Shown here: positions 1 to 6,502 of the stretch, piece after piece
Layout of the letters: each line of letters opens with the position of its first letter
How positions within the stretch are numbered: position 1 is the stretch's first letter
Assembly: GCA_965661115.1 (NCBI GenBank)
Contig: CBFICO010000097.1
Coordinates: forward strand, 1-9,092
Source: UBA6770 sp965661115
GTDB lineage: Bacteria; Bacteroidota; Bacteroidia; Flavobacteriales_G; Salibacteraceae
Direction of reading: 5' to 3'
DNA: 9,092 bases
Position numbers and translations under genes: made by a program
The notes under the pieces: generated by a model
Seen by the model: only the letters and a program-made list of their open reading frames with translations
What the model was told of the DNA's origin: nothing
The model's database searches: none

Positions 1-2
1 AA

Positions 3-992
3 TTAATCGGTGTATAAACTTGGTGAAAGTCGCAGCTTTTCAAGTATCTGATGCGCAACGTCCATAGCTTTAAAACCATCGTGAATAGTTACCGCAGGAG
101 TTCCACCTTCATTAATGACTTTAGCAAAAGCTCTCAGTTCTTCTTGAATCGCATTTGTGGTAGGTACTTCTGGTCTGTCGAAATAAATTTCTTTGAGTGG
201 TTTTCCTTTGCCAGGGTCAACGGTTATACTTAATGGGTCAGCATCGCCTTGGATTTCTTTAATTCGAATAATTTCTACTTCTTTATCCAAAAAATCAACC
301 GAAACATACGCATCGCGCTGCGAGAAACGAGATTTACGCATATTCTTTAAAGAAATGCGACTTGAGGTAAGGTTAGCCACACACCCGTTGTCGAACTCAA
401 TACGAGCATTGGCAATGTCTGGTGAATCACTTATAACGGCTACACCGCTAGCATTTATGTTTTTGATATTGGAATTAACTAAGCTCAGTACAATGTCAAT
501 ATCGTGAATCATCAAATCCAAAATAACAGGTACATCAGTTCCCCTAGGATTGAATTGAGCTAACCTGTGGGTTTCGATAAACATTGGTTGATTGATGGAA
601 TCTCTAGCAGCCAAAAAAGCTGGATTAAATCGCTCAACGTGACCCACTTGAACTTTTACATTGGCCTCTTCAGATAAGTTTATTAGGGCTTTAGCTTCTT
701 CAATAGTATTGGTGAGCGGTTTTTCTATAAACACGTGCTTGGAGTTCTTAATGGCTTTAGCAGCGCAATCAAAATGACTTAAAGTAGGCGTAACTACGTC
801 AACCACATCAACTTCATCTATTAATGAATCTATGCTATCGAAACTTTTAATGCCGAAGTTTTTCTCTGTTTCAAGGGCGTTGCGCAGATAAGGATCGAAA
901 AAACCGGCTAATTCGTACTCTTCAATCCCTTGCAGACATTTTAAATGGATTTTACCCAAATGACCAGCTCCTAAAACTCCAATTTTTAACAT
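3..992 (-). CDS. Gfo/Idh/MocA family oxidoreductase
   Basis: A 329-residue cytoplasmic NAD(P)-dependent dehydrogenase of the Gfo/Idh/MocA family. Seen: an N-terminal Rossmann fold with GAGHLG at residues 8-13, the family EKP motif at 90-92, VGHVERFNP at 116-124, and DLMIHDID at 159-166, where His163 lies in the position of the usual catalytic histidine. Length is normal for the family. VGHxERFNP is, from memory, also typical of proteins annotated as UDP-GlcNAc 3-dehydrogenases, so a sugar-nucleotide substrate is possible but unproven. The frame extends three codons upstream to a TTG at 999-1001. The ATG at 990-992 is preferred because it starts directly at MLKIGVLGAG, the usual beginning of such proteins, and lies about 20 nt after a predicted transcription start. 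The stop codon is 3-5, so the gene is complete. It is divergent from pcm. The family is certain; the substrate is unknown. Confidence 0.93.
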   Translation of the reverse strand: MLKIGVLGAGHLGKIHLKCLQGIEEYELAGFFDPYLRNALETEKNFGIKSFDSIDSLIDEVDVVDVVTPTLSHFDCAAKAIKNSKHVFIEKPLTNTIEEAKALINLSEEANVKVQVGHVERFNPAFLAARDSINQPMFIETHRLAQFNPRGTDVPVILDLMIHDIDIVLSLVNSNIKNINASGVAVISDSPDIANARIEFDNGCVANLTSSRISLKNMRKSRFSQRDAYVSVDFLDKEVEIIRIKEIQGDADPLSITVDPGKGKPLKEIYFDRPEVPTTNAIQEELRAFAKVINEGGTPAVTIHDGFKAMDVAHQILEKLRLSPSLYTD

Positions 993-1017
993 AGTGCGCA
1001 ACTTAGTTTTACAAAAT

Positions 1018-1046
1018 CAAAAGTACCGGTGCTTATTCCGCTCAAA
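1018..1046 (-). promoter_or_regulatory. Bacteroidota-type promoter of the oxidoreductase gene
   Basis: On the minus strand there is TTTG (1046-1043), a 17-nt spacer, then TACTTTTG (1025-1018). This matches the Bacteroidota primary sigma consensus TTTG / TAnnTTTG with acceptable spacing. Transcription would start near 1011-1013, leaving a leader of about 20 nt before the ATG at 992. Confidence 0.6.
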
Positions 1047-1117
1047 ACTGTTGGGTTTGAGTAGTTATAAAAACGAATGAGTTAATAATTAGAAATTCTA
1101 CAAACTAAGGCTTCGAT

Positions 1118-1125
1118 TACATTTG
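1118..1125 (+). promoter_or_regulatory. -7 element upstream of pcm, near-leaderless start
   Basis: TACATTTG exactly matches the TAnnTTTG -7 consensus and ends only 4 nt before the pcm ATG at 1130. No TTTG is present at the -33 distance. If used, the transcript would start at or within a few bases of the start codon and be nearly leaderless. The 8-mer could also be a chance match. Confidence 0.4.
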
Positions 1126-1129
1126 CACT

Positions 1130-1780
1130 ATGCCAAAACTGGAAGACAATTTTAAACATCAGGGTTTGCGTAGAATGCTGGTTAATCAGCTTAGGGAGAA
1201 GGGAATTTCGGATGAAAACGTTTTGCAAGCAATTGACACTTTGCCAAGACATTATTTTTTAGACGAAACCTTTCTAAAGCAGGCGTACTCCAATATGGCC
1301 TTTCAGATAGGGGCAGGGCAAACCATAAGTCACCCCTACACGGTGGCGCTTCAGTCCAGTTTATTAGAAGTCCAAAAGGGGCATAAAATATTAGAGATTG
1401 GAACCGGTTGTGGCTATCAAACCGCTATTCTAATGATTTTAGGCGCTAAAGTGTTTAGTGTAGAACGCCAACGATATTTGTACGACAAAACCAAGATGTT
1501 TTTACCTAAAATTGGTTTTAAACCAAAACTGTTTTATGGCGATGGCTATATTGGAAAAGAAGCCTTTGCACCTTTTGACAGCATTATTGTTACCTGTGGA
1601 GCACCGTTTATTCCAGAAGCGCTTATACATCAACTTAAAACAGGTGGTAAGTTGGTGATTCCTGTAGGAGAAGGTTCGGTGCAGGAAATGAAAAGATTAA
1701 TAAAACAAGACGACGGTTCAGTAACAGAGGAGTCTTATGGAGATTTTAGTTTCGTGCCAATGTTACAAGAAAAGGAGTAG
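1130..1780 (+). CDS. pcm: Protein-L-isoaspartate O-methyltransferase
   Basis: A 216-residue cytosolic S-adenosylmethionine-dependent methyltransferase that methylates L-isoaspartyl residues in damaged proteins so that they can revert to aspartate. Seen: the family's substrate-site signature GAGQTISHPYTVA at residues 61-73; SAM motif I LEIGTGCGYQTA at 88-99; the acidic end of strand 2 (VFSVER); YGDGYIG; FDSIIVTCGAP; and the closing LKTGGKLVIPVG segment. Length matches bacterial Pcm (about 205-220 residues). The ATG at 1130 is the natural start and follows a TAnnTTTG motif. The gene ends TAG at 1778-1780, and a barrel protein gene on the same strand follows after 48 bp, so read-through transcription is possible. 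Functional relation to its neighbours is not evident. Confidence 0.95.
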   Translation: MPKLEDNFKHQGLRRMLVNQLREKGISDENVLQAIDTLPRHYFLDETFLKQAYSNMAFQIGAGQTISHPYTVALQSSLLEVQKGHKILEIGTGCGYQTAILMILGAKVFSVERQRYLYDKTKMFLPKIGFKPKLFYGDGYIGKEAFAPFDSIIVTCGAPFIPEALIHQLKTGGKLVIPVGEGSVQEMKRLIKQDDGSVTEESYGDFSFVPMLQEKE

Positions 1781-1828
1781 CGTATACTACTCTTTAAATT
1801 AGACCGTTCGACAACAAAATTTTATAGC

Positions 1829-2623
1829 ATGAAATATTTAATAGCCTCTCTAATTCTAGTTTCTTCATTAGGAATAAATGCTCAAAACAATACTAGTGTT
1901 GACCAGGCTAAAACGGTTGTAATACCGCAGCTCAATCAAGTTAAGTACATACCTTCAAATGGGCACTTGGGCTTTACAATGAACGTAACTGGTTTAATCA
2001 ATAATCTAGGTTTGTCTTCGTACAAAGACGCGGGAGGGACAGATTTGATCTTAGGTAAATACTATGCTTCTGATCGATCGGTTTATCGAGTTGGATTTGG
2101 AATTAATGCTACTTCCTTTAATACCAACTCAACGGATTCATTAGGTTCTTCGCAGGTAAACTACGATTCCACTTTTTCTCAGGCTTCCGTGTATATCAGT
2201 CCAGGATATGAATATCATTTTTTGGGTGATAAAAGATTGGACCCATATGTTGGAGGGGCGATTACTTTAGGCTTGATAGGAAGTTCAAGATACAACACCA
2301 CTGCTGAGGTTGTAGACACAACAGGAAACAACAAAACCGAAGTTACTTATCAGCAAGATGGTGGGTTTGTGTTTGGAGCGACCGCCATTGTAGGATTCAA
2401 TTACTTTGTTGCTCGAAATTTTTCGTTAGGAGCTGAATACCAATTGGGAGTGTTACACAACAGAATTGGCGGTGATTGGGAGCGTGTTACAGTTAACACA
2501 CCAGTGAGCGGAAACTCTAATAGTATTCGTCAAATTGGTGCAAACCGGTCAGCTATGACTAACGTTGGGCTATCATCCCAGTTGAACATAACGCTTAGTT
2601 ATTTCTTAAATATACAGAACTGA
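1829..2623 (+). CDS. Outer-membrane beta-barrel protein (OMP_b-brl-like)
   Basis: A 264-residue exported protein. A type I signal peptide covers about residues 1-18 (lysine, hydrophobic core, G-I-N-A before Q19, the frequent A|Q junction of Bacteroidota). The mature part has alternating hydrophobic/polar strands with aromatic girdles, for example GYEYHFLGDKRLDPYVGGA, FVARNFSLGAEYQLGV and the C-terminal NITLSYFLN strand, with Ser/Thr/Asn-rich loops between. This pattern fits the small outer-membrane beta-barrel domains common in Bacteroidota. The substrate or partner is unknown. It starts 48 bp after pcm, and its stop TGA at 2621-2623 shares a base with the ATG of the following lipoprotein gene, which suggests translational coupling and a joint role. 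It could be a porin, an adhesin scaffold or a structural protein; the sequence does not decide. Confidence 0.8.
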   Translation: MKYLIASLILVSSLGINAQNNTSVDQAKTVVIPQLNQVKYIPSNGHLGFTMNVTGLINNLGLSSYKDAGGTDLILGKYYASDRSVYRVGFGINATSFNTNSTDSLGSSQVNYDSTFSQASVYISPGYEYHFLGDKRLDPYVGGAITLGLIGSSRYNTTAEVVDTTGNNKTEVTYQQDGGFVFGATAIVGFNYFVARNFSLGAEYQLGVLHNRIGGDWERVTVNTPVSGNSNSIRQIGANRSAMTNVGLSSQLNITLSYFLNIQN

Positions 2624-3234
2624 TGAAGTTACGTGTATTAAATATTCTTTTGGCAGTTGTTTTTATTGCTTTAGCTAGTTCTTGCAGAAAAGGGGAGAAC
2701 GATCCCGTTTTTACTCTTCTTACTCGAAAAGCACGATTAGCAAACAATTGGAAAGTGTCGTTTTTTGAGATTACAAAAGGAGATACATTATTCTCTTATG
2801 ACGGTGAAAAAGAGTTAGTTAAGATTGGTGAAGTAGAATTAGCTTCAATACCCGCAACACACTCATACATATTCGAAAAAGACGGAAGATTCACTATTGA
2901 AATTACCAAAGAATATCCTGCTCAATATTTAGATTCGGTTGTTGGTGCCCAAACGGTTACTACTTTAGAAACTGGTGTTTGGAGCTTTGCTGGAGGTTCG
3001 GAAGATGTAAAAACGAAAGAACAGCTTCTTCTGTTGCCAGATCGTTGGGAGCGCCGAGTAGAGGGTTTTGCAGAAGTTGATGTAAAAACTTGGGAAGGGC
3101 AGAATAGTGGAATAGTTTATAACCTAGATATGCTTAAAAGCTCAGCAATGCGCTGGATTTACGATATAAATTCAAATACTCCAACAGGCGTAGAAAAAGA
3201 AAGCGGAAGTATTGAGTTTCAAGAAGCTGAGTAA
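2623..3234 (+). CDS. Uncharacterised lipoprotein, lipocalin-like
   Basis: A 203-residue protein with a clear lipoprotein signal: MKLR, a hydrophobic core, then the lipobox A-S-S-C with lipidated Cys21. The residues after the cysteine (RKGENDP) contain only two acidic positions, so whether it has a Bacteroidota surface-export signal is uncertain. The mature part has a NNWKVSFFEI strand, a YIFEKDGRFTIEI hairpin, a GVWSFAGG turn and an EQLLLLPDRWERRVEG strand. This W-containing antiparallel pattern resembles small lipocalin-like Bacteroidota lipoproteins. I do not recognise a named family. The start overlaps the barrel gene's stop by one base (TGATG), so the two are very likely co-translated and may act together in the outer membrane. 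The stop at 3232-3234 is 8 bp from the convergent stop of the 81-residue gene. Confidence 0.8.
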   Translation: MKLRVLNILLAVVFIALASSCRKGENDPVFTLLTRKARLANNWKVSFFEITKGDTLFSYDGEKELVKIGEVELASIPATHSYIFEKDGRFTIEITKEYPAQYLDSVVGAQTVTTLETGVWSFAGGSEDVKTKEQLLLLPDRWERRVEGFAEVDVKTWEGQNSGIVYNLDMLKSSAMRWIYDINSNTPTGVEKESGSIEFQEAE

Positions 3235-3249
3235 AGATTAAATTAATCT
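3235..3249. other. AT-rich palindrome at convergent stop codons
   Basis: AGATTAA-A-TTAATCT is a perfect 7-bp inverted repeat around one central base. It sits directly after the lipoprotein stop and covers the minus-strand stop at 3243-3245. It has no loop or GC-rich stem, so it is at best a weak bidirectional termination or decay signal, and may be chance. Confidence 0.3.
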
Positions 3250-3488
3250 ACGTATTCACCTCGGTTAGGTCTCAGGGCATCTCGAATAGAAATCATATGA
3301 GCCATAGGGACCTCGGCGTAGGCAATTTGATGTTCGTTAGTAAGGTCTTTGCAATCAACCGTTAATTTCCCAAATTTTTCTCTTTCAAAAAACTCGCGTA
3401 AATGTATCGCGTGGTGTTCTGCTGTTTTTTGTGCATCCGGTCCTCTAAAGTCCCAAATTAGTCTTACCATTGCGTTTTCTTCTTCCAT
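3243..3488 (-). CDS. Conserved-looking 81-residue protein of unknown function
   Basis: A small, soluble, charged protein without a signal peptide or membrane segment. Seen: a hydrophobic start MVRLIWDFRGPDA, a histidine-rich helix KTAEHHAIHLREFFERE, a strand KLTVDCKDL, then HQIAYAEVPMAHMISIRDAL and a tail ending RPNRGEYVD. The order suggests a small alpha/beta fold (strand-helix-strand-strand-helix). The HHxxH spacing could bind metal, but that is inference. I believe similar short proteins occur in other Bacteroidota but can name no function. The start is uncertain: the ATG at 3488, or the ATG at 3470 (75 residues), which begins directly at MVRLIW and is preceded by a purine-rich stretch. 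It is the last gene of the apparent miaE-yqgE unit, separated from yqgE only by a heptamer array. Confidence 0.75.
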   Translation of the reverse strand: MEEENAMVRLIWDFRGPDAQKTAEHHAIHLREFFEREKFGKLTVDCKDLTNEHQIAYAEVPMAHMISIRDALRPNRGEYVD

Positions 3489-3500
3489 GCTTTAGTTTTT

Positions 3501-3540
3501 AGTGACAAGTGACAAGTGACAAGTGACAAGTGACAAGTTA
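3501..3540. repeat. Tandem heptamer array AGTGACA x5
   Basis: Five perfect copies of AGTGACA occupy 3501-3535, followed by a partial unit and the TAA that doubles the yqgE stop on the minus strand. The array fills most of the 52-bp gap between yqgE (stop at 3541) and the 81-residue gene (start at 3488), leaving 12 bp before that start. Read with the genes the unit is TGTCACT. Confidence 0.95.
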
Positions 3541-4143
3541 TTAGTTTAAGCTTGGATCTTCGGGGAAATTTGAAATAATCCCAAAAGCCTCACTTTCTCG
3601 TTTTAAAAGTTCTTGCCACAAATTATTTTTATTGCTAGTGAATACTTCATTTGATCCTATGTCGGATACAATCCAGCTGTGTTGTTCTAATTCGCCCTTC
3701 AGCTGTCCGCTTTCCCAACCAGAATAACCAACAAGGAATAAAATGTCTTTGGGGTCAACTTTTCCTTCAGCAATCATTTGTTTAAGCTCAGGGAAATCGC
3801 CTCCCCAATACAATCCTTCTAAAATCTTAATAGAGTTGGATAGTTCTGGAATTTTGTGAATGTAAAACAGACTTTCGTTGCTTACTGGACCGCCAATGTA
3901 CACAGGTGCGTCAATTTGCGGAAAGTCGTCTAATATTTCGTTTATCCAAGTTAGGCTAGGCTGGTTAATGGTAAAACCTACAGAACCCTCTTTATCGTGC
4001 CGGACAAGTATAACAACAGATTGTGTGAAGTTTGGGTCGCCAAGAAAGGGTTCGGACAATAACACACGACCAGCAGCCGCTTTTTGACCTTCGATCTTTA
4101 GCCGCTCAAAGAATTTTTTTAGTGCTCTTTCTTCTTTTGTCAT
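3541..4143 (-). CDS. yqgE: YqgE/AlgH family protein
   Basis: A 200-residue cytosolic protein of the YqgE/AlgH (DUF179) family, close to the usual length of about 185-200. Seen: the N-terminal signature GRVLLSEPFLGDPNFTQSVV and the HDKEGSVGFTINQP segment, the central PVYIGGPVSNESLFYIH, GLYWGGDFPEL, and the late GYSGWESGQLKGELEQHSW block. All are hallmarks of the family. Its biochemical role is unsettled; AlgH was named for alginate regulation in Pseudomonas, and the family is otherwise of unclear function. The start ATG at 4143 is preceded by a run of nine A (gene sense) and then a heptamer array, leaving no room for a longer in-frame start. Its stop is doubled (TAATAA). It lies between miaE and the 81-residue gene on the same strand, probably in one transcript. 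Confidence 0.93.
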   Translation of the reverse strand: MTKEERALKKFFERLKIEGQKAAAGRVLLSEPFLGDPNFTQSVVILVRHDKEGSVGFTINQPSLTWINEILDDFPQIDAPVYIGGPVSNESLFYIHKIPELSNSIKILEGLYWGGDFPELKQMIAEGKVDPKDILFLVGYSGWESGQLKGELEQHSWIVSDIGSNEVFTSNKNNLWQELLKRESEAFGIISNFPEDPSLN

Positions 4144-4154
4144 ACTTTTTTTTT

Positions 4155-4196
4155 GTCATCCGTCATCCGTCATCCGTCATCCGTCAGCCGTCATCG
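4155..4196. repeat. Tandem heptamer array GTCATCC x6
   Basis: Four perfect GTCATCC units (4155-4182) are followed by GTCAGCC and GTCATCG. The array lies 11 bp upstream of the yqgE start, separated from it by a T9 run on the plus strand (A9 in gene sense). In gene sense each perfect unit (GGATGAC) contains an ATG. The copy in frame with yqgE meets a TGA within six codons, so none extends the protein. Confidence 0.93.
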
Positions 4197-4200
4197 GACT

Positions 4201-4242
4201 TCTGACGTCGGATGTTGGTTGTCGATTGTCTGATGTCCGATT
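4201..4242. repeat. Degenerate heptamer array TCNGATG-like x6
   Basis: Six units in unbroken 7-bp phase: TCTGACG, TCGGATG, TTGGTTG, TCGATTG, TCTGATG, TCCGATT. They are related to the reverse complement of the neighbouring GTCATCC array. The two arrays, six units each, flank a 4-bp centre (4197-4200), giving an imperfect palindrome of about 88 bp that fills the miaE-yqgE gap. It begins 3 nt beyond the miaE stop. Confidence 0.75.
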
Positions 4243-4245
4243 ACT

Positions 4246-4830
4246 TTAATGCAACGCTGCTCTGTTTGGCAACTTGGAACATATTTCCGCTTCTTTATCT
4301 AAAAACCAATCTAACCGTTCAATTATTGCTTCTTCGGTATAATATCTTTCTGCTAATCGTAAAAATATATCACTGTGCTTAAACTCCGACCGCCAAAGCA
4401 CGTCGTAAAATTCTTTTAACTCTTGGTCAATTAGTTCTTCTGCAACTAACCTGAATCGTTCTGCTCCGCGCGCTTCTACAACCGATGCAACAATCATCCT
4501 ATCTAACAATCTATCGTCTTTTCCAGATCTACAACAATCAATAAGTTGTTTGATATACATGTCTTGCTCGATATTGTGCTTTAGAATGACACCTCGCTTT
4601 ATCATTAGTTCATACACCTGTTTAAAATGAACCAATTCTTCAAGCGCAGTTTCAATCAATTCTGGAATAATATCTTGCTTGTCTGGGCATTTGGCCACAA
4701 AACTCATAGCCATAGAAGAGGCTTTCCTTTCACAGTCAGCGTGGTCTTGCAAAAAACCGTCGAAGTGCTCAACAATATACTTTGCCCAATCAGGTTTAGT
4801 ATCGAATCTTAATTGTATGTCGTATTTCAT
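4246..4830 (-). CDS. miaE: tRNA-(ms2io6A) hydroxylase MiaE
   Basis: A 194-residue non-haem diiron monooxygenase that hydroxylates 2-methylthio-N6-isopentenyladenosine at position 37 of tRNAs reading U-starting codons. Seen: a ferritin-like four-helix pattern with all six expected iron ligands, Glu34 in DHADCERKA, Glu65/His68 in EELVHF, Glu119 in VEARGAERF, and Glu149/His152 in SEFKH. DHADCERKAS and the EARGAERF block are typical of MiaE. Length agrees with shorter bacterial MiaE proteins. The ATG at 4830 is the only sensible start, since the fold begins soon after. First gene of the minus-strand unit and divergent from pepD. MiaE acts after MiaA and MiaB, which are not in this window. Confidence 0.92.
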   Translation of the reverse strand: MKYDIQLRFDTKPDWAKYIVEHFDGFLQDHADCERKASSMAMSFVAKCPDKQDIIPELIETALEELVHFKQVYELMIKRGVILKHNIEQDMYIKQLIDCCRSGKDDRLLDRMIVASVVEARGAERFRLVAEELIDQELKEFYDVLWRSEFKHSDIFLRLAERYYTEEAIIERLDWFLDKEAEICSKLPNRAALH

Positions 4831-4832
4831 TG

Positions 4833-4860
4833 TTGAATTATGAGTTTAGAGTTTTGTCCG
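4833..4860. repeat. Possible remnant of a heptamer array next to the miaE start
   Basis: Four units in 7-bp phase: TTGAATT, ATGAGTT, TAGAGTT, TTGTCCG. The first three resemble the TTGAATG/TTGAGTT units downstream of pepD. The stretch begins 2 bp from the miaE start codon. It is short and degenerate, so it could be coincidence in AT-rich DNA. Confidence 0.35.
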
Positions 4861-4936
4861 TTCGAGTGCTTCTGTTCCGGTTTTCGATCGGATACAAACT
4901 TCACTTATTTTCAATCGTAAAGTTCACTCGAACTGA
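4857..4936. other. Inverted repeat in the miaE/pepD divergent spacer
   Basis: GTTCGAGTG (4860-4868) and CACTCGAAC (4925-4933) are perfect 9-bp inverted copies. Extending outward gives 11 of 12 matching positions (4857-4868 and 4925-4936), with 56 bp between the arms. The spacer also holds a short TCCG...CGGA inverted pair (4876-4892 area). It could be two half-sites for a regulator shared by the divergent genes, or a cruciform; no known operator is recognised. The remainder of the 4831-5045 spacer shows only the pepD promoter motif. Confidence 0.35.
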
Positions 4937-5005
4937 CACCGTTTTGATTTACACATTAACTCCTAAATCACTTGGATTTACGGGTGTTTAAGCATCAAAT
5001 TTGGA

Positions 5006-5013
5006 TATATTTG
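5006..5013 (+). promoter_or_regulatory. -7 element of pepD promoter
   Basis: TATATTTG matches the Bacteroidota TAnnTTTG -7 consensus. Transcription would start about 5018-5020, giving a leader of roughly 27 nt before the ATG at 5046. This placement argues against the in-frame TTG at 5001, which would then be untranscribed. No clear TTG was found at the -33 distance. Confidence 0.5.
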
Positions 5014-5045
5014 AGCACATTATAAAATCAAATTATAAACAAATT

Positions 5046-6500
5046 ATGAGCGAAGAAGTTAGAAGTCTAGAACCCAAAGTTTTATGGAATCATTTTGAAG
5101 ATTTAAACGCAGTTCCTCGTCCTTCAAAAAAAGAAGAACGTGTAATTGAATTCATTATGAACTTTGGTAAAAACTTAGGACTTCATACCGAGCGAGACGA
5201 AATTGGCAACGTTTTAATTAAAAAACCAGCCACTCCAGGTTATGAAAATAAAATGGGAGTTGTACTTCAGTCGCATTTGGACATGGTGCACCAAAAGAAT
5301 TCAGATACCGATTTTGATTTTCTTACGCAAGGCATTCAATCATACATTGATGGCGATTGGGTAAAAGCTAAAGGCACTACACTTGGCGCCGATAATGGAA
5401 TTGGAGTAGCTGCTGCAATGTCCGTTCTTTCTTCAAATGATATTGAACACGGACCAATTGAAGCCATTTTTACCATTGACGAAGAAACCGGTATGACTGG
5501 GGCAGAGGCATTAACCCCAAATTGGGTTGAAGGAGATATTCTGTTGAATATGGATACCGAAGACGAAGGCGAGCTTTGCATTGGCTGCGCCGGTGGAGTT
5601 GATACCACAATAAATTTTCAATACGGTATTGAAGATCCTTCAGGGTCAGCTTTTAACTTGAATATTACTGGATTATTTGGAGGTCATTCTGGTTGCGATA
5701 TTCACTTGCAACGTGGGAATAGTAATAAACTTATGGCTAGAGTGCTGCTGGAGTTGATCAAAAAATGCAACATACAGTTAGCAAAGTTTGAAGGAGGAAG
5801 TCTTCGTAATGCCATTCCTCGGGAAGCTTTTGCCACAATTGTAATTCCACAAGATAAAGTGGAGTTGGCTAATGAAATAGTTTCAAAATACGAGTCTATT
5901 TATAAAAGTGAATTCAAAAAAACAGATCCGAATTTAAAAATGGAATTGGTGGGTACTAGTATGCCTAGTTCTGTCGCGTTTGCACCTGATGCGTTAAGAA
6001 TGTTGAATGCAATTCACGCGGTTAGGAACGGAATGTACCGCATGAGTAATGACTTTGATAATTTGGTTGAAACTTCTACTAACATTTCTAGAGTTCAATT
6101 AGACGATGGTCACTTAAAGATAGATTTTCTCACTAGATCATCAGTTGAAGAAGCTAAATGGGACTTGGCATCGCAAATTGAAAGTTTGTTTAAGCTAATT
6201 GGTGCCAACGTTGAACATGCTGGGTCTTATCCTGGTTGGGAGCCAAATCCAGATTCTGAAATTCTTAAGGTAATGCGAGGTATTCACGAAGACTATTTTA
6301 AGGAAAAACCAATTGTAAATGCAGTACATGCGGGCTTAGAATGCGGAATCATTAGCCGAACGCAACCTAAATTGGATATGATTTCTTTTGGGCCAACCAT
6401 TAAAAATCCTCATTCGCCAGACGAAAAATGTCATATTGGTACTGTGGAACGATTTTGGGGTTACCTGAAAAAGATTTTGGTGGAGGTGCCGAGTAAGTAG
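5046..6500 (+). CDS. pepD: Aminoacyl-histidine dipeptidase (M20 family)
   Basis: A 484-residue cytosolic dinuclear zinc peptidase that cleaves Xaa-His and other dipeptides. Seen: metal ligands in the expected order, His77 and catalytic Asp79 in QSHLDMVH, bridging Asp116 in LGADNG, catalytic Glu146 and ligand Glu147 in IDEETGMTG, Asp170 in LNMDTEDEGEL, and His456 in NPHSPDEKCHIG. The lid domain contains GGHSGCDIHLQRGN. Length and spacing closely match E. coli PepD (about 485 residues). The frame is open upstream to a TTG at 5001. The ATG at 5046 is chosen because it begins MSEEVRSLEPKVLWNHF, where PepD proteins normally begin, and because the likely promoter covers 5006-5013. The stop at 6498-6500 is followed after 2 nt by a heptamer array and then a hairpin. 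Confidence 0.95.
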   Translation: MSEEVRSLEPKVLWNHFEDLNAVPRPSKKEERVIEFIMNFGKNLGLHTERDEIGNVLIKKPATPGYENKMGVVLQSHLDMVHQKNSDTDFDFLTQGIQSYIDGDWVKAKGTTLGADNGIGVAAAMSVLSSNDIEHGPIEAIFTIDEETGMTGAEALTPNWVEGDILLNMDTEDEGELCIGCAGGVDTTINFQYGIEDPSGSAFNLNITGLFGGHSGCDIHLQRGNSNKLMARVLLELIKKCNIQLAKFEGGSLRNAIPREAFATIVIPQDKVELANEIVSKYESIYKSEFKKTDPNLKMELVGTSMPSSVAFAPDALRMLNAIHAVRNGMYRMSNDFDNLVETSTNISRVQLDDGHLKIDFLTRSSVEEAKWDLASQIESLFKLIGANVEHAGSYPGWEPNPDSEILKVMRGIHEDYFKEKPIVNAVHAGLECGIISRTQPKLDMISFGPTIKNPHSPDEKCHIGTVERFWGYLKKILVEVPSK

Positions 6501-6502
6501 TT

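Noticed and set aside
51..507. Plus-strand open frames opposite the oxidoreductase
   Set aside because: They lie entirely antisense to a well-supported gene and show no recognisable motif or separate signals.
993..1001. Three-codon extension of the oxidoreductase to a TTG
   Set aside because: The ATG at 992 starts immediately before the Rossmann strand as usual for the family, and TTG starts are rare.
3501..4242. CRISPR-like repetition
   Set aside because: Units are 7 bp, directly adjacent and without unique spacers, and no cas gene is present. These are tandem heptamers, not a CRISPR array.
5001..5045. Longer pepD starting at the TTG at 5001
   Set aside because: The extension would begin inside the likely promoter region, has no family counterpart, and the ATG at 5046 gives the normal PepD N-terminus.
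5336..5608. Minus-strand open frame inside pepD
   Set aside because: Antisense to the catalytic core of pepD, with low-complexity Ser/Pro-rich composition typical of a shadow frame.
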